Below are positions 7,628 to 12,314 of a DNA stretch of 16,009 bases, in pieces. Under the pieces are notes generated by a model that was given only the letters and a program-made list of their open reading frames with translations, did not search any database and was not told the origin of the DNA. The position numbers and the translations under genes were made by a program. The stretch is taken from assembly GCA_034211115.1 (NCBI GenBank), contig JAXHTH010000244.1, forward strand, positions 1-16,009. Direction: 5' to 3'. This stretch comes from JAXHTH01 sp034211115. GTDB taxonomy: Bacteria > Planctomycetota > Phycisphaerae > Phycisphaerales > SM1A02. Position 1 is the first letter of the stretch. Every line of letters starts with the position of its first letter.

Positions 7628-8059
7628 TCAGCACCCGGCGCATTTGCGGACGGTGAACCCGTCGATGATCGTGTTGCGGGTCTCCCCGCTCGTGCATCGG
7701 AAGCCCGGGGCGGTGGTGAAGTCGATGTCGACGATGCAGTTGTCGGGCCCGTTGGCGCTGGCGAGGGTGATCGCCCGTCCGGCGGGATCGAGGTTGGTAT
7801 TGCCCGCCCCGGCATAGACGCCGTCGGCGACGATGACCTCGTCGCCGTTCGAGGCGGCGTCGATGCCGGCCTGGATGGTCTGCTTGGGGCCGCAGGCGCC
7901 GCCGTCCCATTCCTCGCACAGGCCGTCCCAGGCGTCGTTGCCGGTCGCGCCGTTGACGTAATACGTCTCAGCCTGCGCGGTCATCGCCGCGAGCGCGAGC
8001 GCTGCGACGGCGGGGGCAAGCCATGCCGACCGCAGTTTCGAGGATCGATGGTGATGCAT
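7628..8059 (-). CDS. 5' fragment: signal peptide and first beta-helix turns, ends at premature TGA
   Basis: Encodes 143 residues. MHHHRSSKLRSAWLAPAVAA and following LALAAMTAQA form a clear Sec signal, with cleavage probably before ETYYVNGATGNDAWDG. The motif ...GPKQTIQAGIDAASNGDEVI followed by VADGVYAG is the standard opening of planctomycete parallel beta-helix proteins, in which a periodic set of events is enclosed by a right-handed helix cap. A GGGAG about 12 nt upstream of ATG 8059 is a weak SD. The fragment ends after TVRKCAGC, in the middle of a coil, so on its own it could not fold into a complete helix. A promoter is predicted at 8155-8183. Confidence 0.65.
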   Translation of the reverse strand: MHHHRSSKLRSAWLAPAVAALALAAMTAQAETYYVNGATGNDAWDGLCEEWDGGACGPKQTIQAGIDAASNGDEVIVADGVYAGAGNTNLDPAGRAITLASANGPDNCIVDIDFTTAPGFRCTSGETRNTIIDGFTVRKCAGC

Positions 8060-8128
8060 GAGCGTCCGTCTCCCTGGAGGAGGATGGTCAGCCCGCGGCG
8101 GAAGGGGCGTGAAGGCGGGCGGCCGAAC

Positions 8129-8144
8129 CGGACCTTCTGGTCCG
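8129..8144 (-). other. Short hairpin near predicted 5' end of the beta-helix/dockerin transcript
   Basis: CGGACC, loop TTCT, GGTCCG is a perfect 6-bp stem. The promoter at 8155-8183 would start transcription near 8148, placing this stem within a few nucleotides of the transcript's 5' end. It may shield the mRNA 5' end from decay; this role is inference. No T-run follows, so it is not an intrinsic terminator. Confidence 0.45.
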
Positions 8145-8154
8145 TAACGTCTCT

Positions 8155-8183
8155 ACTCTATCACCGGATACCCCCGCCGCCAA
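8155..8183 (-). promoter_or_regulatory. Sigma-70-like promoter for the gene starting at 8059
   Basis: On the minus strand, TTGGCG (8178-8183, -35), a 17-bp spacer, and TAGAGT (8155-8160, -10). Each hexamer matches the consensus at four of six positions. The leader to ATG 8059 would be about 90 nt. The -35 lies inside GCTTGGCG, the same octamer as in the promoter of the neighbouring dockerin gene. Confidence 0.5.
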
Positions 8184-8290
8184 GCGAATACTCACCACTG
8201 CAACGCGATCTCACGCCGCGAACCGCCGAAAACGGCACCGCGGCGTGCCGGGAACGCACCCGCCGGCTTCCCGTTCCCCGCCCGGTTCGT

Positions 8291-8345
8291 CGCCTTCCGC
8301 CCTCCGCGTCTCAGCTTTCAGCGTTCCCTCTTTTCAGCTTTCTCC
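8291..8345. repeat. Second heptameric repeat array, sharing a 14-mer with the first
   Basis: Five in-phase units run from 8291 to 8325 (CGCCTTC, CGCCCTC, CGCGTCT, CAGCTTT, CAGCGTT), then a 9-base slip, then CAGCTTT and CTCC. TTTCAGCTTTCTCC at 8332-8345 is identical to 5956-5969 in the other array, and in both places it abuts the coding end of a dockerin module. Here the stop codon (8345-8347) comes immediately, so the array lies outside the protein. Confidence 0.65.
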
Positions 8346-9367
8346 TACGGGCACTCGCCCCACGCACCGAGGAGGGCCAGCAGATCGGCGGTGTCGGTGT
8401 CGCCGTCGAAGTCAACATCGCCGTCCGGCGTTCCCCACGCGCCGAGCAGGAACAGGAGATCGGTGGTATCGACATCGCCATCACCGTCGAAGTCCGCCTC
8501 GCAGCCGGGGCCCGCCCAGCCGGCGAGGCGGGCCATCATCCACCAGAACGCGCGCCCCTTCATGTCGCAGTTCAGCGACTCGGAATGCGCGCACGAGCAC
8601 GTCGAACACTCGCCGGGATGTTCATCGCACCACTCGATCGCCCAGTTGCGGTGGTCTCCGTCCAGCCAGTACCAGCAGCCGTCATCGGCGTAGAGATCGA
8701 GATAATACTCCCAGTCCGGGTCGTAACTCTCGATGTCGGCGAAGTCGAAGAGCACCGCGCCGGTGGCGATGACGTGATCGCGGATCTGGTTGTTGCGCGC
8801 ATGAAGGTTGCCCTCCTCGCCCGTGCCGTTGAGGTGGCCGGTCATGTAGATAAAGGTCACGTCCGGGTAATCCTCGATCAGGCCGCTCATGAGATCCAGG
8901 TAGATCTGCATGTTCTCCTCGGTGGTGTCAGCCTGGCCGCACCAGGACCACATCACGCAGTTGCGATCACAGCCGGGCGTGTCGAGCATCTCGCGGGTGC
9001 GGACCTCCCAGGTGTATCGATCGGGATTGCCCAGGTCGCCGGACGGGGTGTAATCCCACAGCGACAGGCCGCCCTGCGTGCCGTCGTGATCCCACCAGTA
9101 CAGCGATCCGGGCGGGTTCTTGATGACATTCATGCCGCTGACGATCTGGCTGCCGTGCGAGGTGTGGCCGTAGGAAAGGCGGAACTGCTCCTTGGCCAGC
9201 CCGATCCACGATTCGGGGATGGGCGCCAGCTCGGTGCAGGTGTGATCGATGATGATCGGCCCGCCGGCGGCGGCGGAATCGACGATCAGCATCGCCGCCC
9301 CGAGCACAGCGGGAAACGCGGCCAATCGAAGGGTGACCGTCAGCGTGCGGCGACGTCGAAACGGCAT
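8345..9367 (-). CDS. Secreted cysteine-rich protein of unknown activity with C-terminal dockerin-type module
   Basis: Predicted 340 residues. An export signal spans about 1-35 (MPFRRRR start, hydrophobic core, SAAAGG). The main domain contains LSYGHTSHGSQIVSGM, VMWSWCGQAD, FIYMTGHLNGTG and ARNNQIRDHVIATGAVLFDF, then a cysteine cluster (GECSTCSCAHSESLNC). The order of a Gly-His-rich block, TGH and a late Asp/His loop (WLDGDHRNW) loosely recalls SGNH-type hydrolases, but I cannot identify a nucleophile with confidence; treat as unknown. The last ~53 residues are the dockerin-type pair DGDGDVDTTDLLFLLGAWG and DFDGDTDTADLLALLGAWG, likely binding Ca2+ and mediating attachment or sorting. AGGAGAGGAG just upstream of ATG 9367 is a good SD, and a promoter is predicted at 9469-9496. 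It has its own promoter, so it is not strictly in operon with the next leftward gene. Confidence 0.85.
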   Translation of the reverse strand: MPFRRRRTLTVTLRLAAFPAVLGAAMLIVDSAAAGGPIIIDHTCTELAPIPESWIGLAKEQFRLSYGHTSHGSQIVSGMNVIKNPPGSLYWWDHDGTQGGLSLWDYTPSGDLGNPDRYTWEVRTREMLDTPGCDRNCVMWSWCGQADTTEENMQIYLDLMSGLIEDYPDVTFIYMTGHLNGTGEEGNLHARNNQIRDHVIATGAVLFDFADIESYDPDWEYYLDLYADDGCWYWLDGDHRNWAIEWCDEHPGECSTCSCAHSESLNCDMKGRAFWWMMARLAGWAGPGCEADFDGDGDVDTTDLLFLLGAWGTPDGDVDFDGDTDTADLLALLGAWGECP

Positions 9368-9443
9368 GGCAGGCTCCTCTCCTGGTTCATGAACGTGCGG
9401 ACGATGTGCGAGCGCCGGTTGACCCGGGATGCGGGGTCGGGGG

Positions 9444-9456
9444 CCGACGATGTCGG
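9444..9456 (-). other. Short hairpin near predicted 5' end of the 9367 transcript
   Basis: CCGAC, loop of three, GTCGG is a perfect 5-bp stem. Transcription from the promoter at 9469-9496 would begin near 9462, so the stem starts about six nucleotides into the RNA, as at the neighbouring dockerin gene. Short stems are common in GC-rich DNA, so chance is possible. Confidence 0.35.
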
Positions 9457-9468
9457 ATGCTCAACTCC

Positions 9469-9496
9469 ACTATACACCCCGCTCATGCCGCGCCAA
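9469..9496 (-). promoter_or_regulatory. Sigma-70-like promoter for the secreted protein gene starting at 9367
   Basis: On the minus strand, TTGGCG (9491-9496), a 16-bp spacer, and TATAGT (9469-9474), the latter five of six to consensus. The -35 is embedded in GCTTGGCG, identical to the promoter at 8155-8183. The leader would be about 95 nt. Confidence 0.6.
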
Positions 9497-9588
9497 GCAC
9501 CGAATCAGTTACCGATCAAGACGCCCATGACGCGCCGCCTCACGAGGAATCGGCATGCGTTCCCGGAAGCCCGCTTGCGTCTTCGCAC

Positions 9589-10623
9589 TCACTGGCCGTT
9601 GGCGGAGGGCGGGTGCCCTTCGCCGGGCGGTGCCGAGGGGGGCGAGCCCTTCGCGGCCAGCGCGATGCCCTTGGCAAACGCGACGAGTTCGGCCATCGAC
9701 TGGCCGATGTGCAGGCTCGATGAGGCCGGGGGCTGAACGCGCTGCAACGCGTTGCCGCCGATGATCAGGCTCAGCCCGATCTCGCTGAGGCCGGCCAGCA
9801 GCGCGTCGATCTGACCCGACAGGTCGGCGGCGCGCAGATCCTCGGCGCTGGCGCTCAACCACACCAGGTCGGCCCGATGATGACGTGCGGCCAGCAGCAG
9901 CGCCTCGGGCGGGGAGTCCGGGCCGAGATTGATCGCGCGGAAGCCCTCACCCTCCAGCGACGCGGCGGCCATGAGCGAAGGCAGCATATATGGATCCCCC
10001 GCCGGAGCGCCGCCCGTGGCGACCGGGGTCCGCTCCTCGGTATCGGGCGCCGCGTGCTCGCCCGCCTCCGTGTCGGGAACGATCGGAACCGAGTCCCGCG
10101 ACGCGGCCGCGCGATTGCCCTCGCCGAACGTCCCGGGAACGGGCTGCAGCGTGGAACGAAGCTGATTGATCGCCTGGGCGCAGATATCAGTGGCGCGATG
10201 CTCGATGAAGATCCCTTCCGGCCCGTGCCGCCAGAGATCACCGATCCGATGCATGGCAAGCCGGATGGGGCCATCGCAGATCTCGGCGACGGACCGGCCC
10301 TCGAGATACATGGACAGGATAAGGCCGCGAGCCTCGCGGGCGTGACCTCCCTCGATATAGGTGTGCAGTCGCTCGGCCTCGTCCTCCCGGGCCGGCATCG
10401 CGCCGGCCACGGCCTCGACATCCGGCAACCCGAGGATCTCGGGGTGGACGAGCGTGGCCTCCGTCTCCCGCAGGAACCGGATGGCCTCGGCGATGGGGAT
10501 GCGGCGGTGTCCCCCTCCCGTCCGGGTGGCCCGGATCAGACCGTCATCCGCCCACCTCTTGAGCGACGACTCGCTGACCCCGATGGCCCGGGCGAGTTCC
10601 TTGGGAGAGAGGACCTGTTTCAT
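9589..10623 (-). CDS. MerR-family regulator of CarH/LitR architecture with degenerate B12-binding domain
   Basis: Predicted 344-residue transcription factor. Residues 4-52 are a MerR helix-turn-helix and wing (LSPKELARAIGVSESSLKRW, then GGGHRRI). Residues about 80-160 match the four-helix cap of CarH/LitR cobalamin photoreceptors and keep the signature W131-x9-E141-H142. After a long hydrophilic linker (about 163-208) comes a Rossmann-like B12-type domain (LMAAASLEGEGFRAINLGPD, ADLVWLSAS, SLIIGGNAL). The ligand motif D/E-x-H-x-x-G reads D210-P-Y212-M-L-P215, so the cobalt-binding His and the Gly are both lost. Relatives repress light-inducible genes in the dark with adenosylcobalamin; this one may be cofactor-independent or bind another ligand. 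GAGG at 8 nt upstream serves as SD. It is divergent from the fasciclin gene, a natural target. Confidence 0.88.
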   Translation of the reverse strand: MKQVLSPKELARAIGVSESSLKRWADDGLIRATRTGGGHRRIPIAEAIRFLRETEATLVHPEILGLPDVEAVAGAMPAREDEAERLHTYIEGGHAREARGLILSMYLEGRSVAEICDGPIRLAMHRIGDLWRHGPEGIFIEHRATDICAQAINQLRSTLQPVPGTFGEGNRAAASRDSVPIVPDTEAGEHAAPDTEERTPVATGGAPAGDPYMLPSLMAAASLEGEGFRAINLGPDSPPEALLLAARHHRADLVWLSASAEDLRAADLSGQIDALLAGLSEIGLSLIIGGNALQRVQPPASSSLHIGQSMAELVAFAKGIALAAKGSPPSAPPGEGHPPSANGQ

Positions 10624-10652
10624 GGCGAGACCTCGTTGAACGATTTGGACGA

Positions 10653-10681
10653 ATTTTAGTTCTGGTCAGGAGGGTCTGCAA
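10653..10681 (-). promoter_or_regulatory. Predicted promoter of the MerR-type regulator
   Basis: On the minus strand, TTGCAG (10676-10681), a 17-bp spacer, and TAAAAT (10653-10658). The -10 matches five of six consensus bases; the -35 is weak, three of six. The leader to ATG 10623 would be only about 20 nt, which still includes the GAGG ribosome-binding site. Confidence 0.5.
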
Positions 10682-10720
10682 CAGCTTTCTTAGAAGGAAG
10701 AATGCCGTTTTTCGATTTCT

Positions 10721-10735
10721 GTTCGGTTTCCGAAC
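10721..10735. promoter_or_regulatory. Perfect inverted repeat GTTCGG-TTT-CCGAAC, candidate operator
   Basis: Six-base arms separated by three bases, in the middle of the divergent regulator/fasciclin spacer. No T-run follows on either strand, which argues against an intrinsic terminator. The size suits a dimeric regulator site, about 40 bp upstream of the regulator's predicted -35. Which protein binds it is unknown. Confidence 0.4.
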
Positions 10736-10788
10736 GGGATGCGGGGGCCGGAGCGAGGGGCGAACTCGCCCGATTTTCGTGGAATGGC

Positions 10789-10824
10789 TGAATGAAACAA
10801 CCGCTTTGAACGTTTTTTCATTCA
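10789..10824. promoter_or_regulatory. Perfect 9-bp inverted repeat TGAATGAAA-N18-TTTCATTCA, candidate operator
   Basis: Arms at 10789-10797 and 10816-10824 are exact reverse complements and AT-rich in an otherwise GC-rich window. The 18-bp gap holds TTGAACG, which also occurs at 10636-10642 near the regulator gene. It lies 73-108 bp upstream of the fasciclin start codon, where a promoter is expected. A wide dyad of this kind fits a tetrameric or paired-dimer regulator; the alternative is an mRNA stem-loop. Confidence 0.5.
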
Positions 10825-10896
10825 TGTCGCAGGCAGTCTCCTGCGCGTTCACGAATTGCCATGACTCAATCGAACCACCCTGAGAAGGAGCTCACC

Positions 10897-11886
10897 ATGT
10901 CCCGCCTCACCCGTCACACCCCCATCGCCGCGACCGCCATCGCCCTCGCCGCTGCCGTCGGCTTCTCCGGCCCGGCGCTGGCCGGCAACTGCTCATCCGG
11001 CGGCTACGCGTCCTCCGAGAAGTCCTCGTGCGGATCCGCCTCCACCGCGGCCCTCGCCTCGTACGAGTCCAAGCCGGACATCGTCGACACCGCCGTCAGC
11101 GCCGGCTCATTCAACACGCTCGTCGCCGCCGTCAAGGCCGCCGGCCTCGTCGACGCGCTGAAGGGCGACGGCCCGTTCACCGTCTTCGCCCCCACCGACG
11201 ACGCGTTCGCTAAGCTTCCCAAGGGGACACTCGAGTCGCTTCTGAAGCCGGAGAACAAGGCACTGCTCACCAGCATCCTGACCTATCACGTCGTCCCCGG
11301 TCGCCTGATGGCCGCCGACGTGGTCAAGGCCGATTCCGCCGGCACGCTGAACGGCCAGCAGGTCGACATCAAGGCCTCCAAGTCCGGCGTGAAGATCGAC
11401 AACGCCAGGGTGATCAAGACCGACATCGCCACCCGTAACGGCGTGATCCACGTTATCGACTCGGTGATCCTGCCCAGCACGGACAACATCGTGAAGACCG
11501 CGAGCAAGGCGGGTGCGTTCAACACGCTGCTCGCCGCCGCGACGGCCGCCGGCCTCGCTGACACGCTCTCCAACGGCGGTCCGTTCACCGTCTTCGCGCC
11601 CACCGACGAAGCGTTCGCCAAGCTGCCCGCGGGCACCATCGACGCCCTGCTCAAGCCCGAGAACAAGGACAAGCTCCAGGCGATCCTGACCTACCACGTC
11701 GTTCCCGGCCGCATCTACGCCGCCGACGCCCTGAAGGCAGGCACCGCGAAGACCGTGCAGGGCAAGTCCGTGCACATTCGCGCGGAGAAGGGCAAGGCCT
11801 TCATCAATGACGCGCAGATCGTCTCCACGGACATCGACACCAGCAACGGTGTGATCCACGTCATCGACTCCGTCATTCTCCCGTGA
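10897..11886 (+). CDS. Secreted protein with two tandem fasciclin (FAS1) domains
   Basis: Predicted 329 residues. Residues 1-30 form a Sec signal (IAATAIALAAAVGFSGPALA). A short Ser/Gly/Cys spacer is followed by FAS1 domain 1 (about 60-193) and domain 2 (about 196-329). Each carries the family motifs GPFTVFAPTD-AFAKLP, ILTYHVVPGR and NGVIHVIDSVILP; the copies are offset by about 136 residues and very alike even at DNA level, indicating an internal duplication. FAS1 domains act in adhesion and surface or matrix interactions; bacterial copies are often induced by stress or light. I chose ATG 10897 over ATG 10861 because AGAAGGAG ends six bases before it and the signal peptide starts cleanly there. 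It is divergent from the MerR-type regulator and followed 97 bp later by a DUF378 gene. Confidence 0.94.
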   Translation: MSRLTRHTPIAATAIALAAAVGFSGPALAGNCSSGGYASSEKSSCGSASTAALASYESKPDIVDTAVSAGSFNTLVAAVKAAGLVDALKGDGPFTVFAPTDDAFAKLPKGTLESLLKPENKALLTSILTYHVVPGRLMAADVVKADSAGTLNGQQVDIKASKSGVKIDNARVIKTDIATRNGVIHVIDSVILPSTDNIVKTASKAGAFNTLLAAATAAGLADTLSNGGPFTVFAPTDEAFAKLPAGTIDALLKPENKDKLQAILTYHVVPGRIYAADALKAGTAKTVQGKSVHIRAEKGKAFINDAQIVSTDIDTSNGVIHVIDSVILP

Positions 11887-11983
11887 CGCCCGGACCCTTC
11901 CCGAGCCCACACGCTCCTTGCCGATCCCCTCGCTCCCCGCTGGGCTCAAGCCCGACTGATCGTTTCCCCGAAAGGACAGACCC

Positions 11984-12208
11984 ATGAAATCTCTGGACGT
12001 TATCGCCGCCATCCTCCTCGTCGTGGGCGGCCTGAACTGGGGTCTCTGGGGCGCCTTCGAGTTCGACCTCGTCGGCGCACTGCTCGGCGGCCAGACCGCC
12101 ATCCTCGCGAAGATCGTCTACTGCCTCGTCGGCCTCGCCGCGCTCTACCAGGCCATCTCGCTGAAGGCGATCCAGAAGCGTTGGAACGTTCGACCGGCCC
12201 TCGCCTGA
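11984..12208 (+). CDS. DUF378 family small membrane protein
   Basis: Predicted 74 residues with two membrane helices: about 5-27, containing LLVVGGLNWGLWG, and about 40-62, containing IVYCLVGLAALYQAI. The GGLNWGL(W/V)G signature with a second helix of the type K-I-VY-LVGL-A is the DUF378 family hallmark; its function is unknown. AAAGGA about 9 nt before ATG 11984 is a proper SD. The gene lies 97 bp after the fasciclin gene with no terminator between, and a strong terminator follows it, so the two are probably cotranscribed. The last residues (RWNVRPALA) are a short soluble tail. Confidence 0.9.
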   Translation: MKSLDVIAAILLVVGGLNWGLWGAFEFDLVGALLGGQTAILAKIVYCLVGLAALYQAISLKAIQKRWNVRPALA

Positions 12209-12239
12209 TCCATGACTGATCAACAGGCTCCATGACAGC

Positions 12240-12275
12240 GACGTCCCGCGGTCCCCGCCGCGGGACGTCCTTTTT
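12240..12275 (+). terminator. Strong Rho-independent terminator after the fasciclin-DUF378 unit
   Basis: GACGTCCCGCGG (12240-12251), a 6-base loop, and the exact complement CCGCGGGACGTC (12258-12269), followed by C and five T. This 12-bp GC-rich stem with a U-tract is the clearest terminator in the window. It ends about 40 bp before the next gene, separating it from the SDR gene. Confidence 0.93.
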
Positions 12276-12314
12276 CCGCCTATCATCCGCCGACGTCAAC
12301 GGCGCACGCAAGAC

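Larger units (their letters stand above)
5936..8059 (-). pseudogene. Beta-helix/dockerin secreted protein gene interrupted by one in-frame TGA
   Basis: The leftward frame from ATG 8059 to TGA 5936 is a single continuous reading frame (708 codons) except for one TGA at 7628-7630; no frameshift is needed. Joined, it reads: signal peptide, beta-helix coils (TIIDGFTVRKCAGC, stop, GSATINCWSSSPTFRNLIIAD, then PLIIDCVFRDN, QIVNCLFHDN), a DLDGRPRFVDDP...VVDMGPLEF segment typical of the end of planctomycete beta-helix domains, an Ig-like region, a carbohydrate-binding-like beta-sandwich, and a C-terminal paired calcium-loop dockerin-type module. The coil pattern crosses the stop naturally, so the ancestral gene was intact. 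The TGA may be a genuine nonsense mutation, a base-calling error, or recoding; the parts are also listed separately. Confidence 0.75.

Noticed and set aside
7575..7650. Selenocysteine insertion at TGA 7628-7630, with a small GACCA...TGGTC stem just downstream
   Set aside because: The stem is only five pairs and the host protein is a structural beta-helix with no redox site at this position; nearby Cys residues are normal coil positions. A nonsense change or sequencing error is simpler.
7436..9736. 766-codon open frame on the + strand opposite both dockerin genes
   Set aside because: It is the antisense of two well-supported genes and of the regulator's end, with Val/Ala/Arg-rich composition typical of high-GC shadow frames and no domain motif or SD.
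10807..10828. ECF-sigma-type promoter (TGAAC ... GTC) before the fasciclin gene
   Set aside because: The spacing of about 14 bp is shorter than the 16-17 bp usual for ECF promoters and the -10 is minimal.
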